Below are positions 19,461-27,554 of a stretch of DNA of 64,000 nucleotides, piece after piece. Positions within the stretch are counted from its first letter, which is position 1; each line of letters begins with the position of its first letter. The position numbers and the translations under genes were made by a program. The notes beneath the pieces are model-generated. The model worked only from the letters and a program-made list of their open reading frames with translations. It was not told the origin of the DNA and did no database searches. This stretch comes from Leptolyngbya sp. SIOISBB (lineage in GTDB: Bacteria > Cyanobacteriota > Cyanobacteriia > Phormidesmidales > Phormidesmidaceae). The DNA lies in contig JAAHII010000001.1 of the NCBI GenBank assembly GCA_010671905.1, forward strand, positions 5,084,001-5,148,000, given 5' to 3'.

Positions 19461-20255
19461 ATGCAAAATTCTCCGGTGCTGCTGCAAGAATCTTCGTGGT
19501 CACGGTTGCAAGCGGTGCGATTAGTTGCCAGTGATATGGATGGCACCTTGACCCATCACGGCAAATTGACGTCTCCCCTGCTGCAATCGTTGGTGACCTT
19601 AGCGGCGCAGGAAGTGGCGGTGCTGATTGTCACGGGGCGTTCTGCTGGCTGGGTACAGGCGATCGCTCACTATTTACCGGTCGCGGGCGCGATCGCCGAA
19701 AACGGCGGCGTCTTTATCGCCCCGAACTCCGGGGTGCCTCAATTGCTCGTTGACTTACCCGAGTTAGCTCAACACCGTCAACACTTAGCAGCCATGTTCA
19801 CCCAGCTGCAAAGCCAGTTTCCTGACCTGACACCGTCGGTGGATAATCCCTTTCGCCTGACGGATTGGACTTTTGACATTGGTACCTTGTCCCCTGCAGA
19901 TTTAACTCAGATTGCGGAGATCTGTCGCCAAGCCGGTTGGGGCTTTGTTTACAGTACCGTGCAGTGCCATATTCGACCCTTGGGGCAAGACAAAGGTGTC
20001 GGACTGCAGCGAGTGTTGCAGCAGCATTTTTCTCAGTTGGCAGCGACGCAGGTGGTGACTGTCGGTGATAGTCCGAATGATGAAGGGTTGTTCGACACTA
20101 ATCTTTTTCCGCTATCGGTCGGGGTGGCCAATGTGAAACACTATTGCGATCGCCTACATCACCTGCCGACCTTCATCACCCCGAGTCCTGAAATTGCAGG
20201 GTTTAGTGAACTGGTAGCGGCGATCGCCCAAGCTCAACAGATATCTGAGCCCTGA
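19461..20255 (+). CDS. HAD-superfamily sugar-phosphatase-like hydrolase
   Basis: A 264-residue Cof/SPP-type HAD hydrolase. Motif I is SDMDGTLT (nucleophile Asp near residue 24), motif II is VTGRS, a Lys in QDKGVGLQ serves motif III, and motif IV is GDSPNDEGLF. The cap domain lies between motifs II and III (type C2). AENGGVF is typical of the mannosyl-3-phosphoglycerate and sucrose-phosphate phosphatase groups. The substrate cannot be fixed. It is divergent from the M15 peptidase gene, with only about 40 bp between start codons. Confidence 0.85.
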   Translation: MQNSPVLLQESSWSRLQAVRLVASDMDGTLTHHGKLTSPLLQSLVTLAAQEVAVLIVTGRSAGWVQAIAHYLPVAGAIAENGGVFIAPNSGVPQLLVDLPELAQHRQHLAAMFTQLQSQFPDLTPSVDNPFRLTDWTFDIGTLSPADLTQIAEICRQAGWGFVYSTVQCHIRPLGQDKGVGLQRVLQQHFSQLAATQVVTVGDSPNDEGLFDTNLFPLSVGVANVKHYCDRLHHLPTFITPSPEIAGFSELVAAIAQAQQISEP

Positions 20256-20428
20256 TGATGCGGGCGATTTGGTCATGTTAGTCACGGCAGTAGCTTTGCC
20301 TGAACAAGACTGTTGCCTAAGTCCTTCGATCTCTAAGATCTGAATCTCGAACTCTAAGACATGAATTGTGATAAGCAGACTGTTAGCAGCAGTAATCGCA
20401 TAGAAGCAGCAATCGCAGGAGTCCTCTT

Positions 20429-21097
20429 TTGAAGCTTGAACGCTACCAGGCCAAAACCGTGCGGGTCAATCGGCGGCGCGTGTACGAAATTAATGGCTAT
20501 CAATATCCGGGGGTGACAACGGTGCTTTCCACCACGAAACCAGCGGAGGCAAGAAAGGCACTTTACGAATGGCGTCAACGGATCGGCAAAGATGCCGCTC
20601 AATCAATTTCCAATAAAGCCTCGTCGGCAGGGACCCGGTTGCATAAGCAAATCGCGGCATTCCTGCGGAGAGAGGCCGTCGATATTCCGTCTGATCTTGG
20701 AGGCTATTGGGAGTCCATGCTGCCCATTCTCAACGAGGTTGACGAAGCGCTGCTGGTGGAAGGGGCGGTGTGGCATGATGCCGGTTATGTGGGTTTTCCT
20801 GATGCGGTGATGGTGTATCAGGGCAAGCTTTGTGTCTGCGACTGGAAAACGGCTCTCAAACCTAAAAAGCGTGAGTGGATTGGCGATTACTGCTTGCAAG
20901 TAGCTGCTTACGCCCAAGCGATTGAACAGGTGTACGTGTCAACTGGGATAGAAGTTGATGGAGCGTTGATTGCGATCGCCCTTGATAACGCTCCAGCCCA
21001 AACGTTTTGGCTCGATCTTAGTGACCTTGAGACTTCATGGCAGCAGTTTCAGCAGCGCCTAGACGAATACTATGTCCTTCGTCCTAGAGTGTTTTGA
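20429..21097 (+). CDS. PD-(D/E)XK superfamily nuclease-like protein
   Basis: A 222-residue protein resembling the compact RecB/MGME1-like exonucleases. It has SSAGTRLHKQIAAFL, then the active-site series GFPDAVMVY (Asp) and CVCDWKTA (D-x-K), with the following QVAAYAQAIEQ helix. The start is TTG at 20429, supported by AGGAG at 20417-20421 seven bases upstream; no in-frame ATG precedes the conserved region. It may trim single-stranded DNA, but the role is unknown. It is monocistronic, next to phoH on the opposite strand. Confidence 0.75.
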   Translation: MKLERYQAKTVRVNRRRVYEINGYQYPGVTTVLSTTKPAEARKALYEWRQRIGKDAAQSISNKASSAGTRLHKQIAAFLRREAVDIPSDLGGYWESMLPILNEVDEALLVEGAVWHDAGYVGFPDAVMVYQGKLCVCDWKTALKPKKREWIGDYCLQVAAYAQAIEQVYVSTGIEVDGALIAIALDNAPAQTFWLDLSDLETSWQQFQQRLDEYYVLRPRVF

Positions 21098-21127
21098 CTG
21101 AGATTAAGCCCTGCCCATTGCTGACAT

Positions 21128-22099
21128 TTAACGCTTACTTGGGCGAGTATTTTCGTGTTTTTCGTAGGCGGCGACGATGCGCTGTACTAAGGGATGACGA
21201 ATCACATCGGCTTGAGTGAGTTTGCAAAACGCAATGCCCTCCACTGAGGACAGAATATGATGCGCCACAGATAAGCCCGAGGATTGGGTGGATGGCAAAT
21301 CCGTTTGGGTCGTATCGCCCGTAACGACCATGCGCGACTGAAAGCCTAACCGCGTCAGCACCATTTTCATTTGGGCCGGGGTCGTGTTTTGGGCTTCATC
21401 CAGAATGACGAAGGCATTACTGAGCGTGCGTCCCCGCATGTAGGCAAGGGGGGCTACTTCGATAACGCCGCGTTCCATCAAGCTGGGAATTTTTTCTGGA
21501 TCAATTAATTCATGCAGGGCGTCATACAGCGGTCGTAAATAGGGATTGACCTTTTGCTGCAGATCGCCGGGCAGAAACCCTAACCGCTCTCCCGCCTCGA
21601 CCGCAGGACGGGTCAAAATCAATCGTTCGTACTCATTATTCAGGAGCGCTTGAACCCCTACCATTGCCGCTAGAAACGTTTTGCCTGTGCCTGCTGGGCC
21701 AGTGCAGAAAATCAGATCCTGTTTTTTAAGAGCTTTAATATATTGTTGCTGGCGAAAGGTTTTCGCTCGAATCACCTCGCCGCGACGGGTGCGCGCAATG
21801 CTATCGCTCTGGATGGCTCGCAGCTCAGCTAACTGGTCGGTGTTAATCGCCTGACGCGCCGTCAGAACATCGGCTCGACTAATGATCGTGCCATCGCTCC
21901 AGAGTGGCTCCAGCGCCCGAACAATTTTTTGAGCGAGTTCAACGCTTTTGGCGGTGCCAGAAAAGAGCAGGTCGCGTCCTCGCAGGGCGATTTGGGCGCC
22001 GGTCTGCTCTGCAATGAGTTTAATGTTGTCGTTTTGTTGACCGGAAAGCGCGATCGCACTTTCCGCTGAGGGCAAATCGATATGCGCGGTTTGCTGCAT
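21128..22099 (-). CDS. phoH: PhoH-family ATPase
   Basis: A PhoH/YbeZ-type P-loop ATPase, probably acting in RNA handling with ribosome-associated partners. An N-terminal KH-like part (residues 1-85) precedes the ATPase. The ATPase has Walker A FCTGPAGTGKTFLA, RPAVEAGERLGFLPGDL, Walker B FVILDEAQNTT and VVTGDTTQTDLP. The frame opens at 22120, but family comparison puts the start at the ATG at 22099 (MQQTAHIDLPSAE). It is the last gene of the rpsP-khpA-phoH cluster. Confidence 0.93.
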   Translation of the reverse strand: MQQTAHIDLPSAESAIALSGQQNDNIKLIAEQTGAQIALRGRDLLFSGTAKSVELAQKIVRALEPLWSDGTIISRADVLTARQAINTDQLAELRAIQSDSIARTRRGEVIRAKTFRQQQYIKALKKQDLIFCTGPAGTGKTFLAAMVGVQALLNNEYERLILTRPAVEAGERLGFLPGDLQQKVNPYLRPLYDALHELIDPEKIPSLMERGVIEVAPLAYMRGRTLSNAFVILDEAQNTTPAQMKMVLTRLGFQSRMVVTGDTTQTDLPSTQSSGLSVAHHILSSVEGIAFCKLTQADVIRHPLVQRIVAAYEKHENTRPSKR

Positions 22100-22128
22100 G
22101 CAGCGGCATCTCAGCGTCAAAAGAACAA

Positions 22129-22485
22129 TTATTTCTTACGTGGCGGGGCGGGACGTTCCCCTCGGCGAGGGCGGCGGCGAGAACCATGATGACCGCCATC
22201 ATCAGCACCAGCACGAGACTGGTGCGCAGACTCGCCATAGACATCCAGTGAGACTTTTTCGCCGTAAAGCGTTGCAGTTGCCTGCAGAACGGTACGAATG
22301 GCTTGGATGTTTCTACCACTACGGCCAAACATGCGGCCGCGATCGTCTTCAGAGAAAGCGACCCGTAACAACACGCGTTGCTTATCGGCTAATCGCTCTA
22401 TATCGGTTTTGAGTGCTTCGGGAGAGTCAAGAAAGGGCTTCATCAAATAACTGACTAGCCCTTCATAATCTGGTTTTTCAGCCAT
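22129..22485 (-). CDS. khpA: KH-domain RNA-binding protein KhpA
   Basis: A small RNA-binding protein (118 residues). The KH domain carries the GxxG loop in FGRSGRNIQAIRTV, preceded by LRVAFSEDDRGRM. The last 30 residues are basic and rich in G, R and P (SRRRPRRGERPAPPRKK), longer than in most KhpA, and may add nonspecific RNA binding. It lies between rpsP and phoH with short gaps, a common and probably co-transcribed order linking ribosome assembly and RNA metabolism. Confidence 0.93.
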   Translation of the reverse strand: MAEKPDYEGLVSYLMKPFLDSPEALKTDIERLADKQRVLLRVAFSEDDRGRMFGRSGRNIQAIRTVLQATATLYGEKVSLDVYGESAHQSRAGADDGGHHGSRRRPRRGERPAPPRKK

Positions 22486-22526
22486 TGCAACCTATCGAGT
22501 TTTTGTTTGCAGTAAGGCCCAAAGGT

Positions 22527-22793
22527 CTAGTTAGCCTCGGACTGAGCTGACTTGAGTTGCTCAAAAACGCTCGCCTTCTGCAAGATGCTGCGGACGGTCG
22601 GAGTCGGTTGAGCGCCCTGTTGCAACCAGCGGACAATCTCCGGAACTTCTAAGCGAGTCTCATCAGTCCGGGGGTTGTAGTAACCCAACTCGGCTAGAGG
22701 ACGACCATCACGACGGCTCTGGCTGGGCATTGCTACGATGCGGTAGCTGACTTCACGCTTTTTACCGAATCGCTTTAGACGCAACTTAATCAT
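22527..22793 (-). CDS. rpsP: 30S ribosomal protein S16
   Basis: 88-residue S16, a primary 16S rRNA-binding protein needed for 30S assembly. The family start [20 protein letters not shown] and the [13 protein letters not shown] motif are clear. The open frame extends upstream to 22874, but the ATG at 22793 is the conserved start. It is the first gene of the rpsP-khpA-phoH cluster; the promoter should lie between 22794 and about 22950. Confidence 0.97.
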   Translation of the reverse strand: MIKLRLKRFGKKREVSYRIVAMPSQSRRDGRPLAELGYYNPRTDETRLEVPEIVRWLQQGAQPTPTVRSILQKASVFEQLKSAQSEAN

Positions 22794-23032
22794 GGATGTT
22801 TGACTGGTTAATTTAATGACAACGACTGAAAGCACCAAGACATCGATTTTAGCCAACCGCTTTTTGGTGCGCAATTTTTTATTCTATCAGCCTAAGATGG
22901 GTCTGTGAACAAACTGCAAAGAGTTTGACATGGTTCTCGCCGGGTAACGATGCGTGGTTGCGGTCTGTGTGACCACTTGGCGGCAACACCACCAAGGCAT
23001 TTCCGCGTACTGTCAAGTTTGTATTGGGCGAC

Positions 23033-23067
23033 AAAAAGCCTGCGAGTCACTGACTCGCAGGCTTTTT
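23033..23067 (-). terminator. Intrinsic terminator, works in both directions
   Basis: The arms 23033-23049 and 23051-23067 are exact reverse complements (AAAAAGCCTGCGAGTCA and its partner), with A and T runs at the outer ends. It lies 28 bp after the stop of the DPCAA lipoprotein gene and should end its transcript. It is symmetric, so it could also stop transcription coming from the left. Confidence 0.9.
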
Positions 23068-23094
23068 GATTAGGGCTATCAGAAAGATTTTGGC

Positions 23095-23349
23095 CTAGCT
23101 ACCGGCGCAAGGGTCAGCCGCACAGGGGTCAGCCGCACAAGGGTCGGCTGCGCAAGGGTCAGCCGCACAAGGGTCGGCTGCGCAAGGGTCAGCCGCACAG
23201 GGGTCAGCTGCGCAAGGGTCAGCTGCACAAGGATCAACTTCTTCGATCGGAGTGTCGGCATCGGGGGTAGTTGCCCCGCCGCCACAGCCAACGACACCAA
23301 CGGTTAGAGTGGCCGCGATCGCAACCGCGCTCAAATATTTAGCATTCAT
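23095..23349 (-). CDS. Small lipoprotein with nine DPCAA repeats
   Basis: An 84-residue exported lipoprotein. The signal peptide ends in the lipobox VVGC, with the lipidated Cys at residue 21 or 22. After a short Thr/Asp linker, residues 39-83 are nine consecutive DPCAA units (the last is DPCAG), which gives nine regularly spaced cysteines and nine acids. Related Cys-rich pentapeptide lipoproteins occur in cyanobacteria, but I know no established function. Metal binding or disulfide/redox buffering at the membrane is an inference. It is monocistronic, with its own terminator at 23033-23067. Confidence 0.85.
   Translation of the reverse strand: MNAKYLSAVAIAATLTVGVVGCGGGATTPDADTPIEEVDPCAADPCAADPCAADPCAADPCAADPCAADPCAADPCAADPCAGS
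23101..23235. repeat. 15-bp tandem repeat, nine copies
   Basis: Nine copies of a 15-bp unit encode DPCAA. Copies alternate between two near-identical versions (GCACAAGGGTC and GCGCAAGGGTC cores), which suggests higher-order duplication. The copy number probably varies between strains. Confidence 0.95.
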
Positions 23350-23694
23350 CGAAATTTTCTCCCTTCGCCTTACAAGTTTCTTAAATCAAACGGAATTAGG
23401 CTCCGTTTGCGAGTCTTCGTTGCTTACAGCAGTCCTGGCGGGTTGAGACATGATTCTCACCTAGGAACGAAGCCTTGGAGCAATGTCTATATCTCACTCG
23501 CTTCAGAAACGCTGTATCAGAGATATTAACCGCTGTTACCCTGAGATTTTCCTGAGAGTAGGTTAAGGATTGCTTATGGGTGTAAGTTACTTTGCGGTTA
23601 CTAAGCCCTGTTGCTAGTCAACTGAGTCGGTGAAGCACTAGTGGTAACAGGGGCTTGAGGGGACTTGAAATGGTGATGCGAGAATCGCCAGGGA
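23350..23694. other. Intergenic, 345 bp
   Basis: It contains the promoter of the minus-strand DPCAA lipoprotein gene. No gene or structured RNA was recognised. Confidence 0.35.
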
Positions 23695-24417
23695 TTAATC
23701 ATCAGCGGCTTGCCAGAGGTTACTTAGGGTCGTGATCCGATATCCCTGAGCTCGCAACCTCGGTAATATCAATCGCAGTGCCGCTGCCGTATTTTTGGAT
23801 CGTTCAGCAGAGCCCCCATGCAGTAGTAAGATCGCGCCAGGAAAAACATGTTGAGCCATGTAATTGGCGGTGAAAGTGGGCTCCGCCGTGGCTGAGAGCG
23901 TATCCAGGGGCAGCATAGACGCTAGGGCAAAGTAGGGTTCATAGCCAGCAGCCTGTTGAATGACCTGATGCATCTGGGGATTGTAGAAGGCCCGACCGGG
24001 ACGGTACCAGCGGATGGGATAGTTGGGAACCTGCTCAACTAAGCGATCGTGAGTATGGTGAAAGTGCGCTTCAAATTCCTGGCGCGATTGGAATGCTGGC
24101 CAAGTATCGACCATGCCGTGATTTGCCAGTTCATGGCCTTGGGCCACTATGTCGGTCAATAAGTCGTAATCGCGATTCAGATGACTGCCAATCACGAAAA
24201 AAGTTGCTCGGACGTTCTCAGCAGGATCCGATACACTCTGGTTGTGTTCTGCGATCTCATCAAGGATCCAACGAGTTGAGCAGGGAGCCGATTCTCCAGG
24301 AATGGGGACATCATCGATGGTTAAGGCGACCAAGGGTGCTTGAGTCGGTTTGTAAAAAACCGCTTCGGGAAAGACCAATGCCAGGTTTTCGACTGCTTTT
24401 TTGCGCCAATACGTCAT
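23695..24417 (-). CDS. Polysaccharide deacetylase (NodB domain)
   Basis: A 240-residue carbohydrate esterase family 4 protein. It has ALTIDDVP (catalytic and metal Asp), the metal motif HELANHG, WYRPGRAFYN and the late LLLHGG. These enzymes remove acetyl groups from chitin, peptidoglycan or polysaccharides. No signal peptide is visible at the chosen start, so it may act in the cytosol, or the true start may lie upstream. The HxxxH-type metal site is HELANH. Confidence 0.87.
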   Translation of the reverse strand: MTYWRKKAVENLALVFPEAVFYKPTQAPLVALTIDDVPIPGESAPCSTRWILDEIAEHNQSVSDPAENVRATFFVIGSHLNRDYDLLTDIVAQGHELANHGMVDTWPAFQSRQEFEAHFHHTHDRLVEQVPNYPIRWYRPGRAFYNPQMHQVIQQAAGYEPYFALASMLPLDTLSATAEPTFTANYMAQHVFPGAILLLHGGSAERSKNTAAALRLILPRLRAQGYRITTLSNLWQAADD

Positions 24418-24571
24418 TGAATTTGATGTCTACTACTGAGCTGACTGAGTCAGTTCTATTTCAGCCCTATTGAAGGTTATGAGTATCGGCATGGGGTTGA
24501 TTAGTCCTATTCAATTATTTTGCCCTCCAGAGCGCTTGTGAATTGCCCAGTGTTGCCGCAACGTTTTTGCC

Positions 24572-25027
24572 ATGGTTAAACAAAGTGCTGGGCTATTGAT
24601 GTATCGCCGTCGTCCGCACCTGGAAGTTCTTTTAGTGCATCCTGGCGGCCCTTTTTGGAGAAAACGAGACGCTGGAGTGTGGACGATTCCCAAGGGACTG
24701 GTGGAAGGAGATGAAGATTTGTTCCGTACTGCTTGCCGTGAGTTCACCGAAGAGACTGGACTCGTTGCTCAACCTCCCTTTTTAGAACTGCCGGAAATCC
24801 GACAATCGAGCAAGCGAGTCAAAGCCTGGGCGTTTGAAGGGGATTGTGACCCGACCCAAATTCAGAGCAACACCTTCACGATGGAGTGGCCCCCTAAATC
24901 TGGCAAACTGCAAGAATTTCCTGAAGTCGATCGCGCTAACTGGTTTTCCTTAGACCAAGCGGTCCACTACTTGCTCAAAGCCCAACGCCCCTTGCTCGAC
25001 AGTCTGCGTCACCAACTCGACGATTGA
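24572..25027 (+). CDS. Nudix hydrolase
   Basis: A 151-residue pyrophosphohydrolase. The Nudix box is complete from GLVEGDE through ACREFTEETGL. The N-terminus (SAGLLMYRRRPHLEVLLVHPGG) and WTIPKG are typical of the ADP-ribose/diadenosine-type Nudix enzymes. No substrate-specific motif stands out. It begins an apparent same-strand run with the genes at 25119 and 25610. Confidence 0.9.
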   Translation: MVKQSAGLLMYRRRPHLEVLLVHPGGPFWRKRDAGVWTIPKGLVEGDEDLFRTACREFTEETGLVAQPPFLELPEIRQSSKRVKAWAFEGDCDPTQIQSNTFTMEWPPKSGKLQEFPEVDRANWFSLDQAVHYLLKAQRPLLDSLRHQLDD

Positions 25028-25118
25028 CTGCGATCAACCAATCCTTAATCGATGCAGAAAAGTCAGCCTGACTCAGGCTTTCTCGATAAGCTGAAGGGAA
25101 GTAGACCGAGATTCGACC

Positions 25119-25604
25119 ATGTTGAAGTTCGAGACTCCCCAAGCGCGACAGCTGGCGGATCAACTCCTGCAACCGGCCTTGATCCGCATCATTGATAACA
25201 TCCGTAAACAGTTGGAAACCTCTGACTGGCAAGGCACCTATCAAGAAACCCAAATTTGGCCCGAAGGCACTCAGGAATCAACCCTGCAACGATTCAAAGA
25301 ACTGCAAGCTCAGCTCAGCCAAGCAACTCCAGAAGCTGCCGATGTGATTCGCCTGGAACTCACCCAACTGCCCCAGCCGTTTCCCGGTTATGAGTTACAT
25401 CTGACTAAAGCCGAGCAAGCCTGCATGGTTGATGTTTGGCACCTTTGTTATTGCGTTTGCTTTCAGGCCTATCCGGTTACTGATGGACCCGTCCATATTG
25501 ACGAATCCATCATTGATCAAGAGCTGAATGACGTGGACTGGCTCGTACTGGATAATAAGGCTAAGGCTATTGTGGAAGACGTTTTTAATCAACTAGGAAC
25601 CTAA
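25119..25604 (+). CDS. Conserved cyanobacterial protein of unknown function
   Basis: A 161-residue soluble protein, mainly helical, with a Cys-rich centre (CMVDVWHLCYCVCF). It resembles proteins conserved across cyanobacteria without assigned function. It lies 5 bp before the PHP-domain gene, whose ribosome site (AGGAA) overlaps its end, so the two are probably translated together. No signal peptide or membrane span is seen. Confidence 0.6.
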   Translation: MLKFETPQARQLADQLLQPALIRIIDNIRKQLETSDWQGTYQETQIWPEGTQESTLQRFKELQAQLSQATPEAADVIRLELTQLPQPFPGYELHLTKAEQACMVDVWHLCYCVCFQAYPVTDGPVHIDESIIDQELNDVDWLVLDNKAKAIVEDVFNQLGT

Positions 25605-25609
25605 TCATC

Positions 25610-26446
25610 ATGCTCGAACTGCACTGTCACACGACTTGCTCTGATGGCACTTTGACGCCGGAAGAACTGGTGCAGGCGGCAATTACGGCTGGAGTCAAAG
25701 CAATGGCCATTACCGACCACGACACCTTGGCGGGGTGGGATCGGGCGATCGCTGCCGCCGGGAACCAGTTAGAAATCATTCCTGGTTTAGAACTCAGCAC
25801 CGTTCATCGAGAGCGATCGCTCCACATTCTGGGCTATTATCCCGATCGCGCCAAGCTAGAGCCATCTTTGCAAGAGCGGATTGCCGGACGTAAACGTCGC
25901 GCCCAGGCTATGGCCGATAAATTGGCCGAGTTGGGCTTTCCGATTGAACTGCCGGAAATGCCTGGTGACATGGCCCCCGGCCGGCCTCATGTGGCTCAGG
26001 CCTTGGTTAAAGCGGGCCACGTGACCCATGCCCAAGAAGCTTTTACCCGTTGGTTAGGGGATGGTGGCCCAGCCTATGTGCAATATGACCGTTTCCCGAC
26101 TACGGAGGGAATTCAACTATTACTAGCCTGTGGAGCTGTGCCGGTATGGGCGCATCCCTACCTATTTCGGGGCGGCACTGTACAGACGGTGTTACCGGAG
26201 TTAGTAGAGGCTGGGCTGATGGGGGTTGAGGTGTATCACCCGAATCACAGTCCCAGTGACGAACGCAAGTTAGAGGACTTGTGCGATCGCTACGACCTGC
26301 TCATGACCGGTGGCAGTGACTACCACGGCCCCTCCGAAGAGAAACATAAGGAAGGCGTTACCCTGAACGGTTTGGACGTGCCGCTGTCCCTCTTGCCGCC
26401 CTTAAAGCAGGCCGCTGCGGCTTTGAAGGAAAAAGCGATTGCCTAA
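25610..26446 (+). CDS. PHP-domain phosphoesterase
   Basis: A 278-residue TrpH/YciV-like metal phosphoesterase. The PHP metal motifs are ELHCHTTCSDGTLTPEELV, AITDHDT, PGLELS, VWAHPYL and the late GGSDYHG. Close bacterial relatives include the 5'-3' exonuclease RNase AM, which also hydrolyses pAp-type substrates. Which reaction applies here is not settled by sequence. The start ATG at 25610 is 5 bp after the previous stop. Confidence 0.9.
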   Translation: MLELHCHTTCSDGTLTPEELVQAAITAGVKAMAITDHDTLAGWDRAIAAAGNQLEIIPGLELSTVHRERSLHILGYYPDRAKLEPSLQERIAGRKRRAQAMADKLAELGFPIELPEMPGDMAPGRPHVAQALVKAGHVTHAQEAFTRWLGDGGPAYVQYDRFPTTEGIQLLLACGAVPVWAHPYLFRGGTVQTVLPELVEAGLMGVEVYHPNHSPSDERKLEDLCDRYDLLMTGGSDYHGPSEEKHKEGVTLNGLDVPLSLLPPLKQAAAALKEKAIA

Positions 26447-26814
26447 TAACGATCCCTAACCTGCATTATTAATGAATCCATTCCAAAAACGTCTGAAGTC
26501 TTTGTCCTACATAGGATTCGACGATTTTGTACTTTTGACAGTGTGTTGTATACATGAAAGCTGAAACAGACTATCCGCAAGGGATTGGGACTTTAACCAA
26601 AACCCTGGTGAATTATCCAGGCTAACTGTCTTCAGCTTAGGATTGAGAATCAGGATTGGGAACCCGAGCCACTGAAGTGAGTCGGCAAAAAAGCTCTCCC
26701 TAGCCAGGATGCCGAGGAAGAGCTTGATCCAAATAGTGTAGCGATGCGGGTGATTTTGACTGACATCACTCAGCGGGTAAGCGATCACCGCCAGCCGCGA
26801 TCGGCAGTTAACGC
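26447..26814. other. Intergenic, 368 bp
   Basis: Space between two convergent genes. A 93-codon frame on the minus strand (26507-26788) lacks recognisable content and is probably chance. No terminator with a clear T run was found. Confidence 0.35.
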
Positions 26815-27234
26815 CTAACCGTTTTTGCCCAGCACCTGATCTTTTAGCGACGTGAAGTTTTCAGTCAATTCTTGCCGATTGGCATCCTTCAGCAAAAAGC
26901 GATATACAAACCAGCTGCTGTAGCCCAGACCAATCAGCTCAAAGGTGGGAGCGAGCAAAGGTACTTCATTAACTGCACTCAAGATGGCCAGCAACAGCTT
27001 TACCGAAATGAAAGCTGCCAGAATCACACCGACCGTCACCAACGGACGCTTGTATTCCTTGAAAAAGTCGGTGACGTAATCAGGCAAGTTGGCTAACAGG
27101 CCAGATACCTTGTCTAAAACTTGCTGTACCTGCTGATTGAGTTCGCCGTCACCTGAGGTCTCCGCATGGGCTGAAGCGTCAGGCATTTCAGGCACTTCAG
27201 CAACTGTGGTTTCAGAATTAATGTCTGTGCTCAT
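26815..27234 (-). CDS. curT: CURT1/CAAD-domain thylakoid curvature protein
   Basis: A 139-residue thylakoid-associated membrane protein. After an acidic, disordered N-terminus come an amphipathic helix (VQQVLDKVSGLLANLPDYV) and two close membrane spans (about residues 66-84 and 92-112). A C-terminal helix (NRQELTENFTSLKDQVLG) follows. This is the CURT1/CAAD pattern. CurT bends thylakoid membranes; CAAD domains also anchor some aminoacyl-tRNA synthetases, but here the domain is free. It is monocistronic. Confidence 0.9.
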   Translation of the reverse strand: MSTDINSETTVAEVPEMPDASAHAETSGDGELNQQVQQVLDKVSGLLANLPDYVTDFFKEYKRPLVTVGVILAAFISVKLLLAILSAVNEVPLLAPTFELIGLGYSSWFVYRFLLKDANRQELTENFTSLKDQVLGKNG

Positions 27235-27554
27235 ATGTTATACGGGATTATCACCCGGAATGACGTCTTATAGGATAGATACCTCCCTGGCGATGAGCCC
27301 AAAAAGTTACTTTTTGGTACATATTTCAGTCAGGGTTCAGCGATCGCCACACAGCGATAGCAGATTTATAGTCTGAAACCGTTCAAATTTCAAACCCTTA
27401 ACCGAAGAAATCTATCTTTACTCTGCGGTGGTTGGATTGTCGGTGGGCGGCTCGGCCAACTGCTCGGTGCTCCATCCTCAGTTTGCTGCCATCGGCTCTC
27501 CGAAATTTCGATTAGGATAATCTTCAAATCGATTTTTCCGGAGGATAAGGACTC
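27235..27554. other. Divergent intergenic region before hflX
   Basis: It holds the promoters of curT (minus) and hflX (plus). The sequence GGAGG at 27540-27544 is the likely hflX ribosome site. Otherwise nothing is recognised. Confidence 0.5.

Noticed and set aside
23101-23235. A regular repeat array that could be taken for CRISPR
   Set aside because: The unit is 15 bp without spacers and encodes DPCAA in frame; it is a coding tandem repeat.
23079-23300. A Leu/Thr/Val/Gln-rich frame antiparallel or shifted to the DPCAA gene
   Set aside because: It is only a shifted reading of the 15-bp tandem repeats.
26507-26788. A 93-codon minus-strand frame
   Set aside because: It has no recognisable domain or ribosome site and lies in a convergent intergenic space; probably chance.
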